Positions 5,077 through 11,977 of a stretch of DNA of 11,977 nt are shown piece by piece; the stretch's first letter is position 1, and every line of letters starts with the position of its first letter. The position numbers and the translations under genes are program-made. Origin of the DNA: JAZQNF01 sp045641505 (GTDB lineage: Bacteria; Bacillota; Clostridia; Lachnospirales; Bianqueaceae); contig JAZUHB010000004.1 in assembly GCA_045641505.1 (NCBI GenBank), positions 1 to 11,977 on the forward strand, in the 5' to 3' direction. Under the pieces are notes generated by a model. It worked only from the letters and a program-made list of their open reading frames with translations, made no database searches and was not told the DNA's origin.

Positions 5077-6836
5077 GCCTGCACCTCCCTCTCCTGAGAA
5101 AGGCAGATTTCCCGGTAGACCTGGCAGGCCGCGAGCAGCTCCTCATGGGTCCCCTCGCCGACGAGGCGGCCTTCATCCAGCACGTAAATCCGGTCGCAGC
5201 GGCGGGCCGTCGAGACCCGCTGCGTGATCACGAGGCGGGTGCGCGGCGTTTCCTCGCGCGCCTCGAGCTCGCCGAGCGCCTTCGTGAGCCGCGCCTCGGT
5301 CAGGAAATCGAGTGCGGAAAAGCTGTCGTCCAGAATGAACAGCGGCGCCTTCCGGACCAGCGCGCGGGCGATGCAGATCCGCTGCTTCTGCCCGCCGGAG
5401 AGGTTCCGGCCGGCCTGCTCCAGCACCGTGTCGAGCCCGAGCGGCTGCTCCTCGACGAAGTCCAGGATCTGCGCGGCGGCGAGCGCCTCCGTGACGGCCC
5501 GCTCCCGCTCCTCGGGCGTGAGCGTCTCGTCCTCCCGGAAGCCGAGCTCCACGTTCTCCCGGACCGTGCCGGAGAAGATCGCGGACTTCTGCAGCACCGC
5601 GCTGATGCCGCGGCGCATCTCGGCCGCGGAGAGCTCCGCCGTGTCGGTCCCGTCGAAGAAAAGACTGCCCTCACCGGGCCGCCGGAAGCCGAGCAGAAGC
5701 TGCACCAGCGTGCTTTTCCCGCTGCCGGTGCCGCCGATCAGCGCGACCTTTTCGCCCGGGCGCACCTCCATCGAGATATCGGAAAGGGCCGGCGTGTCCG
5801 CCCCGTCGTAGCCGAAGCTGAGATGCTCGAGCCGGAAGCCCCCGCGGAAGGGCTCGCGGAGACTGCCGCCCTCCTCCGCGGCCTCCATGCCGGCGGCCGA
5901 AAGGACCTCGCCGATCCGGCCCGCCGCGACCTTGGAGTGGGGAAGCATCACCACGGCGAAGCTGCCGCTCAGGATCCCGCCGGTCGCGAGACCTACGTAC
6001 TGGATGATCGCGAACATGTCGCCGCCGGAGAGGCTGCCGCTGCCGCTCTGCATCCGGGCGCCGCCCACGTAGGCCATCAGCACCGCCGCGATGTTCAGGA
6101 GCATCATCGCGAGCGGCCAGATCAGGTCCATCGACACATTGCCGCGGATGATGTAGCGCGCCATCGTGTGGGTGGCCTCCTCGATCCGGCTCTGCTCGTA
6201 GGGCTCGCGGTTGAACGCGCGGATCACGCGGATGCCGTGCAGCCGCTCGCGCACCAGCTCGTTCTGGATATCGGTATAGTCGTCCGAGATCTTCCACAGC
6301 GGCTCGACCTTGCGGCCGATCAGGATGACGGTCAGGAAGATCACGGGCAGGAAGCAAAGGAAAATGAGCGAAAGCGTCACGTCCTTGAGGAAGCAGAGGA
6401 TCACGCCGCCGAAGAACAGGATCGGGATGGAGAGCGCCGACTGCGCGAGCTCACCGACGATCCAGGCGAGGGTCTCGACGTCGTGCGTGGTGCGGGACAG
6501 AAGTCCGGAGCTGCCGATCTCGCTGATCTCCTCGAAGGTCATGCGGTTGACCTTCCCGAAGACCGCGGCCCGCAGGTCCGCGCAGAAGCCGTTCACCGTT
6601 TTCGCACTGAAATACTGCCCGGCCACGACGCTCGCCAGCTCCGCCAGGGAAATCGCGAACATCAGCGCCGAGCTCCGGAGGACATATCCGAGATCGGAGA
6701 GATAGATGCCCTGATTGAGGATCTCGCTCATCACCGTGGGCAGCAGCAGCGCGCACGCGCAGGAGATGACGGTCATCAAAAGGCTCAGTCCGATCGCGCC
6801 CCGGTAGGGCTTCAGGAAGGGGAACAGCTTTTTCAT
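5073..6836 (-). CDS. ABC exporter half-transporter with degenerate ATPase site
   Basis: This 587-residue protein is the partner of the next gene. Its N-terminal membrane domain covers about residues 15-300; the ATPase domain begins near 335. Walker A is G368-S375 (GGTGSGKS), the Q-loop Q416, and the signature LSGGQ 479-483. Walker B is LFILDD: the catalytic Glu is replaced by D504, and the H-loop His by Q539 (VITQR). This pairing of losses is known in heterodimeric exporters such as TM287/288, LmrCD and BmrCD, where one nucleotide site binds but hardly hydrolyses ATP. The gene starts at ATG 6836 with only a weak GAAAG-type ribosome binding site and is first in the operon, divergent from mttB. 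Multidrug or lipid export is likely, substrate unknown. Confidence 0.9.
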   Translation of the reverse strand: MKKLFPFLKPYRGAIGLSLLMTVISCACALLLPTVMSEILNQGIYLSDLGYVLRSSALMFAISLAELASVVAGQYFSAKTVNGFCADLRAAVFGKVNRMTFEEISEIGSSGLLSRTTHDVETLAWIVGELAQSALSIPILFFGGVILCFLKDVTLSLIFLCFLPVIFLTVILIGRKVEPLWKISDDYTDIQNELVRERLHGIRVIRAFNREPYEQSRIEEATHTMARYIIRGNVSMDLIWPLAMMLLNIAAVLMAYVGGARMQSGSGSLSGGDMFAIIQYVGLATGGILSGSFAVVMLPHSKVAAGRIGEVLSAAGMEAAEEGGSLREPFRGGFRLEHLSFGYDGADTPALSDISMEVRPGEKVALIGGTGSGKSTLVQLLLGFRRPGEGSLFFDGTDTAELSAAEMRRGISAVLQKSAIFSGTVRENVELGFREDETLTPEERERAVTEALAAAQILDFVEEQPLGLDTVLEQAGRNLSGGQKQRICIARALVRKAPLFILDDSFSALDFLTEARLTKALGELEAREETPRTRLVITQRVSTARRCDRIYVLDEGRLVGEGTHEELLAACQVYREICLSQEREVQA

Positions 6837-6876
6837 CGGTCTTTCGTTACTTCTTTCTTGTGTTTCTATTCAACCG

Positions 6877-6882
6877 ATTATA
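6877..6882 (-). promoter_or_regulatory. Candidate -10 box for the ABC operon
   Basis: The complement of 6877-6882 is TATAAT, about 40 bases before ATG 6836. It is part of the palindrome ATTATAAT (6877-6884), so it reads the same on the other strand. I found no good -35 box 16-18 bases upstream, so it may need an activator or be chance. Confidence 0.35.
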
Positions 6883-6944
6883 ATGCATGGACGCGATTTC
6901 GTATAGTATATCCGCGAAAACCTGCGCGAAATTCCCGACTTTTC

Positions 6945-6975
6945 TTGATATTTTGCCGATAAAGTGTGATATTCT
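6945..6975 (+). promoter_or_regulatory. Candidate promoter for the MttB-family gene
   Basis: TTGATA (6945-6950) is followed after 17 bases by GATATT (6968-6973), or after 19 by TATTCT (6970-6975), with TG just upstream (6966-6967). The start would be near 6981, giving a leader of about 54 bases before ATG 7035. The -35 box is good and the -10 box is weak. Confidence 0.45.
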
Positions 6976-7034
6976 TCAATTATCAAAAAAGAACCGGACT
7001 ATTTCCGCATCCCGTACAAGGAGTGAACGCCGCC

Positions 7035-8405
7035 ATGGGTCAATACGCTTCCATCATCGGTAAAATCTATCAGAACGCCCTGGTGCTTCTGGAGAAAAAG
7101 GGGCTGCTCGTCGAGAACGAGGCCGTGCTGAAAAAGCTGGCCGCGGTCGAGGGCATCCGCCTCGGGGACGGCCGGGTCCGCTTCACCGAAGGCTACTCCG
7201 ACGCGTTCGTCCGGCGATATCAGGCCGGGCACGAGGTCGTCCGGCCGACGGAATTCACGGCGGCCTGCCTCGGCCACGCGAACCACATCGTGGACTGGGA
7301 GGACCGCGTGCGCCCGATCACGGAGGCGGACAACGGCGAGATGGCCCGCCTGATCGACGCGCTCGCGGGCGACGGGATCCGCGGCAGCGCGCCCGGCATC
7401 CCGCAGGACGTCCCGCTGCCGCTGCAGGGGATCTCGCAGTTCGTGAGCGGCGCGAAAAACTCCCGCGGCTGCCCGCTGTGGTCCGGGTACAAATCCCTCG
7501 GCACGGACCTTCTGATGAAGGAATGCATGGACATCCTGGGGCTCGAAAACGCACTCGGCGCCCACCTGATCTCGCCCCTCAAGATGACGGGCAACGAGGT
7601 CGACTGCACCTTCGGGATGGCGCAGCGCTTCCCGGAGCTTCCGGTGTCCGTCGGCGACATGCCCATCATCGGGCTCAGCACGCCCGCTTCCATCGTGTCC
7701 GGCTTTACCGTGGCCGTGGCGGAGGTCCTCGGGGGCGGCATGGTCTTCGACGTCCTCGGCACGAAGGACCTCCACATGAGCGTCAACCTCTATCCGTTCG
7801 ACATGAAATACATGTCCTTCATCTACGGGACGCCGGCCAACATCGCGATCAACCGGCTCGAGATCGAGATCAACGAAACGATCTTCCGCACGCAGATCGT
7901 CTCGAAATGCCTCCGCACGATGTCCCAGCTGCCGAACCAGCAGGCCGCGGCGCAGAAGGCCGCCTTCGCCGGGATCATGGCGGAATACGGGAAGCGGAAT
8001 TTCACGGGCGCGGGCTCGCTCTCGATGGACGAGGTCTTCTCGCCGGTTCAGCTGATGGCGGACCGGGAGATCCTGGACGGGCTGCGGAAGGTCTACGAGA
8101 TCGGCGAAACGGTCTTCGACGAGGAGCACCTGCTGCTGGACGTCATCCTGGAAAACTCGGACGGCGATTTCCTCTCCGAGGACTCCACGCTGGAACTCTA
8201 CCGGGAGAACCAATGGAACTCGCGGCTGTTCCCGAGCTACCAGCTGCAGCAGTGGATCAGCGCCGGGAAGCCGGAGTTCGCGCAGAACGCGAAGGAGCTG
8301 GCGCGGAAGCTCATCCGCGAGAACCCCTTCGAGCTCGACCGGGACAAGGCCCGCGCGCTCGACGAGGTCTACGCCTGGGCGAAGGCGCACATGGACCGGC
8401 TCTGA
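7035..8405 (+). CDS. MttB-superfamily methyltransferase, non-pyrrolysine type
   Basis: This 456-residue protein has the features of the MttB (trimethylamine:corrinoid methyltransferase) family. Residues 8-60 match its N-terminal helical region (IYQNALVLLEKKGLLV, then the RVRF segment). GLSTPASIVSG (213-223) is the family's barrel segment, GAGSLSMDEVFSPVQ (325-339) lies near the pyrrolysine position of archaeal MttB, and 385-456 is the typical C-terminal helical tail. No in-frame stop occurs before TGA 8403, so it does not use pyrrolysine. Known non-Pyl members demethylate quaternary amines such as glycine betaine, proline betaine or carnitine, passing the methyl group to a corrinoid protein. 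I chose ATG 7035 for its AAGGAGTG site (7018-7025) nine bases upstream. No corrinoid protein or activator is adjacent, so the substrate is open. Confidence 0.82.
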   Translation: MGQYASIIGKIYQNALVLLEKKGLLVENEAVLKKLAAVEGIRLGDGRVRFTEGYSDAFVRRYQAGHEVVRPTEFTAACLGHANHIVDWEDRVRPITEADNGEMARLIDALAGDGIRGSAPGIPQDVPLPLQGISQFVSGAKNSRGCPLWSGYKSLGTDLLMKECMDILGLENALGAHLISPLKMTGNEVDCTFGMAQRFPELPVSVGDMPIIGLSTPASIVSGFTVAVAEVLGGGMVFDVLGTKDLHMSVNLYPFDMKYMSFIYGTPANIAINRLEIEINETIFRTQIVSKCLRTMSQLPNQQAAAQKAAFAGIMAEYGKRNFTGAGSLSMDEVFSPVQLMADREILDGLRKVYEIGETVFDEEHLLLDVILENSDGDFLSEDSTLELYRENQWNSRLFPSYQLQQWISAGKPEFAQNAKELARKLIRENPFELDRDKARALDEVYAWAKAHMDRL

Positions 8406-8456
8406 GACGCGGCGGAAACGGCGCGGCCCTGCGGCCGTCCCCGCGAAAACACACAA

Positions 8457-8485
8457 AAAATCCCCGGCCGGTAACCGGGGATTTT
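8457..8485. terminator. Bidirectional terminator between mttB and carD
   Basis: AAAATCCCCGG (8457-8467) and CCGGGGATTTT (8475-8485) form an 11-base-pair stem with a seven-base loop. A-residues lie on the left and T-residues on the right, so it gives a T-tail in both directions. It sits 51 bases after the mttB stop and 9 bases after the end of the convergent carD gene. Confidence 0.9.
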
Positions 8486-8494
8486 CGTTACGAA

Positions 8495-8995
8495 TTATTG
8501 AGCCAGCTTCGCCGCGACGGTCTGCGCGATCTCGGAGAATTCCTTTCCGAGCACCACGGCAAATTCGGTGAAGAGGGCCCGCTCGGCGCTCTTCAGATAG
8601 CGCTCGTCGGAGATGTGCAGCTTCTTGCCCTTGCTGCGCTGCAGCTCACGGTGACGGTAGAGGGTCTTGATCAGGGCGCCCAGCTCGCGGCGCTCACCGG
8701 CCAGCAGGATCCGCTTGAAGCGCTCGCGGCGGGCATTCTGCTCCGGCACCCAGACGGTTTCGAGGGCGGGCAGCTCCTCGAGCAGCGCGAGCGCCTCCTC
8801 CCGCGGCAGAAGCGGCCGGATGCGGGCCGACAGTTCCTCGCTGTCCACGGGCACGAAAAAGACGCTGTTCTCCGCGCGATACGGAGCCAGCGAGTAGTAG
8901 CGGGTGTCTGTCCCGTCCGCCGTTCTGGTCAGGATCTCCCCGACCCGGCAGACGCCCTGCATGCCGTACAGGACGAGATCGCCTACCTCAAACAT
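8495..8995 (-). CDS. CarD/CdnL-family transcription regulator
   Basis: This 166-residue protein begins MFEVGDLVLYGMQGVCRVGE, the hallmark of CarD-type RNA polymerase-binding domains. Residues 1-60 form the beta-rich RNAP-interacting domain, with YYSLAPYR and VFFVPVDSE as its later strands. Residues 65-166 are helical and charged (KRILLAGERRELGALIKTLYRHRELQ, in part), as in the DNA-binding region of CarD. Family members contact the RNA polymerase beta subunit and tune open-complex formation at many promoters. I chose ATG 8995 because it gives the family-standard opening; a GTG at 8998 directly before it lies closer to the GAAGGGAA sequence and could be used instead. It has its own promoter and shares a terminator with convergent mttB. 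Confidence 0.9.
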   Translation of the reverse strand: MFEVGDLVLYGMQGVCRVGEILTRTADGTDTRYYSLAPYRAENSVFFVPVDSEELSARIRPLLPREEALALLEELPALETVWVPEQNARRERFKRILLAGERRELGALIKTLYRHRELQRSKGKKLHISDERYLKSAERALFTEFAVVLGKEFSEIAQTVAAKLAQ

Positions 8996-9030
8996 CACGA
9001 TATTGCCGTTCCCTTCTATAAGTTACCTTA

Positions 9031-9059
9031 ATTTTACCATAACGGGCGGGTAATTACAA
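9031..9059 (-). promoter_or_regulatory. Promoter for carD
   Basis: On the minus strand TTGTAA (complement of 9054-9059) is followed after 17 bases by TAAAAT (complement of 9031-9036). The start would be near 9024, about 30 bases before the carD start codon. Confidence 0.55.
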
Positions 9060-9155
9060 AGGGCATTCTTCCCAAATCGGTCTGCCCCTCGTTGTGGCAT
9101 TTCCCCAAAAAGCCGGCGATTCGTCCCCGAAATCGGGCCCCGCGTGCCTTCTTCC

Positions 9156-9184
9156 TTGAAACCGGGCGGAAATTTCGTTATAAT
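9156..9184 (+). promoter_or_regulatory. Near-consensus promoter for the FAD oxidoreductase-glycosyltransferase unit
   Basis: TTGAAA (9156-9161) is followed after exactly 17 bases by TATAAT (9179-9184). Transcription would start near 9191, 27 bases before ATG 9218. It is one of the best promoter matches in the window, suggesting strong constitutive expression. The small palindrome CCCGAAATCGGG (9126-9137) lies 18 bases upstream of the -35 box and might be an operator, though its stem is only five pairs. Confidence 0.75.
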
Positions 9185-9217
9185 GAGGAAAATATCCGTG
9201 TCCGTAAAAGGAGTCAC

Positions 9218-10795
9218 ATGAAAAAGATCCTGATCATCGGTGCCGGTCCCGCGGGTCTTACCGCCGCGCTGGAGCTGGCCAGAGAAAACGAAAAAGCAGC
9301 CGAACCGCTCTACGACGTGACCGTGGTCGAGGCGAGCGATACCTTCGGCGGCATCTCCCGCACCGTCGTCCACGGCGGCAGCCGCATGGACATCGGCGGG
9401 CACCGCTTCTTCTCGAAGGACCCCCAGGTCATGGCCTGGTGGAAGGAGCTGATGCCCCTGCAGGGCGAGCCCTCCTTCGACGACCGTAAGCTTGGCCGCG
9501 AGAAGCCCCTCGAGGCGGGCGGCCCCGCGCCGGACGAAGAGGACCGCGTGATGCTGGTCCGCCGCCGCGTCTCCCGCATCTACTATCTGAAAAAGTTCTT
9601 CGACTATCCGGTCAGCATGAAGTGGCAGACCTTCAAAAACATGGGCTTCTTCCGCACCGTCGCGGCGGGCGTGAGCTACGTCTGGTCCGCGGTCTTCAAG
9701 AAGAAGGAGACCTCGCTGGAGAACTTCTACATCACCCGCTTCGGGCGGGTGCTCTACGGGATGTTCTTCGAGAAATACACCGAAAAGCTCTGGGGCCGCC
9801 ACCCGCGCGAGATCTCCGCGGACTGGGGCGCCCAGCGCGTGAAGGGCCTCTCCATCATGGCCGTGATCCGCGACATGCTCCGCAAGATCTTCGGCGTGAA
9901 GGACAAGGGCAAGGTCGAGACCTCCCTGATCGAGCAGTACTGGTACCCGAAGCTGGGTCCCGGCCAGCTCTGGGAGACCGCCGCGGCCGAGGCCGAGGCC
10001 CGCGGCGTGAAGTTCCTCCGCGAGCACGAGGTCGTGAAGCTGACCGGGCGCGACGGCCGTCTCACCGGCGCCGTCTGCCGGACGCCCGAGGGCGAAAAGA
10101 GCTTCGAGGCGGACCTCATCCTCTCCACGATGCCCGTGAAGGACCTGGTGGCGGATCTCGACGGTCCGGCCGTCCCCGTGGACGTCGCCGCCGCGGCCGC
10201 CGGTCTCCCCTACCGCGATTTCGTCACGGTGGGCCTCCTGGCCGACCGCCTGAACCTGAAGAACGAGACCGACATCCCCACGCTCGGGGGTATCGTCCCC
10301 GACTGCTGGATCTACGTGCAGGAGCCCGACGTGAAGCTCGGCCGCATCCAGATCTTCAACAACTGGAGCCCCTACATGACGCCGGATCCCGAGCACTCCG
10401 TCTGGATCGGCCTGGAGTACTTCTGCCGCGAGGGCGACGAGTTCTGGAGCATGGACGAGAAGGCCTGCGCCGACTTCGCCGTCTCCGAGCTGGTCTCGAT
10501 GGGCATCCTGAAGGAGGGCAGCGTCCGCGATTTCCACCGCGAGCGCGTGAAGAAGGCCTACCCCGCCTACTTCGACACCTACTCCGAGATGGACAAGATC
10601 ACCGCGTACCTCGACAGCTTCGACAACCTCTACTGCCTGGGCCGCAACGGCCAGCACCGCTACAACAACATGGATCACTCGATGGTCACCGCGTTCCGCG
10701 CGGTCGACCACATCACCGGCCGGATCTCCGACAAGAGCGAGATCTGGAAGGTCAACACCGAAAAGGAATACCACGAGGAAAGCAAGGAAAACTGA
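9218..10795 (+). CDS. FAD-dependent oxidoreductase (amine oxidase / UDP-galactopyranose mutase-like fold)
   Basis: This 525-residue enzyme starts with an FAD-binding Rossmann motif (GAGPAG 8-13, ribose-binding E38), then GGISRTV (44-50) and DIGGHRFFSK (58-67). Near the C-terminus LGRNGQHRYNNMDHS (474-488) closes the FAD site. The whole length matches a broad family annotated as NAD(P)/FAD-dependent oxidoreductase, related to protoporphyrinogen oxidase-like proteins and UDP-galactopyranose mutase, and often found near cell-surface glycan genes. No member function can be assigned here. I chose ATG 9218 because AAAAGGAG ends six bases upstream and the GxGxxG motif then sits at the usual place; the frame extends to 9092 but would span the promoter. 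The glycosyltransferase follows after 21 bases, so they form an operon. Confidence 0.85.
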   Translation: MKKILIIGAGPAGLTAALELARENEKAAEPLYDVTVVEASDTFGGISRTVVHGGSRMDIGGHRFFSKDPQVMAWWKELMPLQGEPSFDDRKLGREKPLEAGGPAPDEEDRVMLVRRRVSRIYYLKKFFDYPVSMKWQTFKNMGFFRTVAAGVSYVWSAVFKKKETSLENFYITRFGRVLYGMFFEKYTEKLWGRHPREISADWGAQRVKGLSIMAVIRDMLRKIFGVKDKGKVETSLIEQYWYPKLGPGQLWETAAAEAEARGVKFLREHEVVKLTGRDGRLTGAVCRTPEGEKSFEADLILSTMPVKDLVADLDGPAVPVDVAAAAAGLPYRDFVTVGLLADRLNLKNETDIPTLGGIVPDCWIYVQEPDVKLGRIQIFNNWSPYMTPDPEHSVWIGLEYFCREGDEFWSMDEKACADFAVSELVSMGILKEGSVRDFHRERVKKAYPAYFDTYSEMDKITAYLDSFDNLYCLGRNGQHRYNNMDHSMVTAFRAVDHITGRISDKSEIWKVNTEKEYHEESKEN

Positions 10796-10816
10796 CGCTT
10801 TCCGGAAAGGATACCC

Positions 10817-11977
10817 ATGGCTCTCTGGCAGATCGTCTTCTGGGCCGGGCTCGCCGCCCTGCTCGTGCTCTGCATGATCCTCCGGCCGCGGAGACTCGAG
10901 CCCGGCGAGACGCCGTCCCGCCTGACGCTGTCCTCCGACGGCGCCTGGATGCTCCTGCTGATCGGCCTCGGCGTCCTGCTCCGCGTCACCTACGCCGTCT
11001 ACACCGGCGTCACGACCCGCCAGCACGACGTCTACACCATCGAGCAGGCGAAGGGCCACGCGGGCTACATCTACTGGTTCTTCCAAAATCTCCGCCTGCC
11101 GGATTTCGATCCCTCGAGCAAATCGCAGTTCTACCATCCGCCGCTGCACCATTTCCTGGCCGGCCTCTGGATGCGGCTGCAGGTCCGCTTCGGCACCGCG
11201 GAGCAGCAGGCGCTGGAGAACGTCCAGGTCCTGACCGAACTCTACTCCTGTCTCTGCCTGCCGGTCTTCGCGAAGCTCCTCCGGAAGCTCCGCCTCTCCG
11301 GCCCGGCGCTGCTATTACCGCTCGCGGTCCTCTGCTTCACGCCCGAGTTCGCGATCATGGGCGGCGACATCAACAACGACATGCTGATGAACCTGCTCGT
11401 GCTCTGCGCCTTCACCGCCGCGGTCTGCTGGTACGAGAAGCCGACCTTCTGGCGCATCGGCCTGACCGCCCTCTTCATGGGCCTCGGCATGATGGCGAAG
11501 CTTTCCGCCGCGCTGGCCGCCCCCGCGATCGCGCTGCTCTTCCTGTTCCGCTTCTTCGACCGGAAGAAGGAGCGCGGCACGATCTTCCTGCAGTTCGTGC
11601 TCTTCGCGGCGATCTGCTGCCCGCTGGGGCTCTGGTGGCCGCTCTACTGCAAGTTCCGCTGGGACATCCCGCTGGGCTACGTGCCGCGGCTCTCCGACAG
11701 CTCCACCCAGTTCGTGGGCATGCACCCGGTGCTCGAGCGGCTCTTCGGCTTCGGCAAGGCGTTCGCCTCGCCGTTCATCGCCTGGGAGGGCAAGTACGGG
11801 CACGATTACAATGAATTCAACGTCTTCGCGGGCCTCCTGAAGACCACGCTGTTCGACGAATACACGCTGTTCCGTCCCGAGATCAAGACCGTCAACACCC
11901 GGCCGCTCGCGCAGGCGGGCCTGACCGCCTCGAAGCTGATGTTCCGCGTCAACCTCGTGCTGATCGCCGCGAGCCTC
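10817..11977 (+). CDS. Membrane glycosyltransferase, GT39/ArnT-PMT-like (cut by right edge)
   Basis: The frame is open from ATG 10817 to the window end, giving 387 residues without a stop; the protein continues beyond. GGAAAGG (10804-10810) is the ribosome binding site. Hydrophobic segments near residues 5-22, 44-62, 145-175, 190-205, 213-245 and 258-278 indicate a polytopic membrane protein. RQHDVY (68-73) in the first outside loop is where GT-C transferases keep their catalytic acid (here D71). YHPPLHHFLAG (106-116) and GGDINNDMLMN (182-192) are motifs typical of PMT/GT39-like enzymes, which transfer sugars from lipid-phosphate donors on the outer membrane face. It shares a transcript with the FAD oxidoreductase, suggesting joint work on a glycan or lipid-linked sugar. 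Donor and acceptor are unknown. Confidence 0.8.
   Translation, partial: MALWQIVFWAGLAALLVLCMILRPRRLEPGETPSRLTLSSDGAWMLLLIGLGVLLRVTYAVYTGVTTRQHDVYTIEQAKGHAGYIYWFFQNLRLPDFDPSSKSQFYHPPLHHFLAGLWMRLQVRFGTAEQQALENVQVLTELYSCLCLPVFAKLLRKLRLSGPALLLPLAVLCFTPEFAIMGGDINNDMLMNLLVLCAFTAAVCWYEKPTFWRIGLTALFMGLGMMAKLSAALAAPAIALLFLFRFFDRKKERGTIFLQFVLFAAICCPLGLWWPLYCKFRWDIPLGYVPRLSDSSTQFVGMHPVLERLFGFGKAFASPFIAWEGKYGHDYNEFNVFAGLLKTTLFDEYTLFRPEIKTVNTRPLAQAGLTASKLMFRVNLVLIAASL

Noticed and set aside
5145..6962. Plus-strand open frame of about 605 codons opposite the first ABC gene
   Set aside because: Rich in His, Arg, Glu, Asp and Ala with no domains; the opposite strand has all ABC motifs in order.
7035..8405. 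Pyrrolysine-containing trimethylamine methyltransferase
   Set aside because: No in-frame TAG occurs in the coding frame, so it is a non-Pyl homologue.
7478..9031. Plus-strand open frame of about 517 codons across mttB and opposite carD
   Set aside because: It reads through the bidirectional terminator and two clear genes and has no domain.
9023..11152. Minus-strand open frame of about 709 codons opposite the FAD oxidoreductase
   Set aside because: It starts inside the glycosyltransferase gene and runs through its promoter; composition is that of a shadow frame and no motif is present.
9622..11814. Plus-strand open frame of about 730 codons across the FAD and glycosyltransferase genes
   Set aside because: Arg/Pro/Gly/His-rich frame-shifted reading of two well-supported genes; no ribosome binding site at its start.
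1..11977. CRISPR array, rRNA or complete tRNA genes
   Set aside because: No regularly spaced identical repeats, rRNA signatures or full cloverleaf seen on either strand.

Overview
The window joins two very different stretches of DNA. Positions 1-1867 are AT-rich by eye and mobile: the start of a leftward gene that looks transposon-encoded, a gene-free tail carrying attachment-site sequences, the 3' half of an elongator tRNA-Met, and a complete IS3-family insertion sequence. From about 1868 to the right edge the DNA is strongly GC-rich and densely coding. The gene content (CarD-type regulator, MttB-superfamily methyltransferase, heterodimeric ABC exporter, AGGAGG-like ribosome binding sites) suggests a GC-rich member of the Clostridia or a related anaerobic Firmicute. 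This is an inference from gene content and style, not an identification.

Layout, left to right. (1) 1-552 appears to be the end of an element integrated in a tRNA-Met(CAU) gene. The tRNA homology begins in the anticodon loop at 508 and runs to CCA at 552. An 18/19 copy of its first 19 bases lies at 122-140, and helically spaced short repeats lie at 442-488. (2) 572-1867 is an intact IS3-family element with terminal inverted repeats, orfA, an A7 slippery run and a DDE transposase orfB in the -1 frame. (3) 1902-3146 (minus) is a Gfo/Idh/MocA oxidoreductase with a four-cysteine cluster and its own promoter. (4) 3226-6836 (minus) holds two overlapping ABC exporter half-transporters, one with a degenerate ATPase site. 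(5) 7035-8405 (plus) is a non-pyrrolysine MttB-family methyltransferase, divergent from the ABC pair. (6) 8495-8995 (minus) is a CarD-family regulator, convergent with mttB across a shared bidirectional terminator. (7) 9218 to the right edge (plus) is a two-gene unit: an FAD-dependent oxidoreductase behind a near-consensus promoter, then a membrane glycosyltransferase cut by the window end.

The chromosomal genes form separate small transcription units rather than one pathway. The ABC genes are translationally coupled and should make one heterodimer. The FAD enzyme and the glycosyltransferase probably act together in making or modifying a lipid-linked or cell-surface glycan. The MttB homologue has no corrinoid protein or reactivating partner in view. 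I see no wholly new multi-gene system. The most unusual structure is the attachment-site region at 1-560 and its boundary with the GC-rich chromosome.
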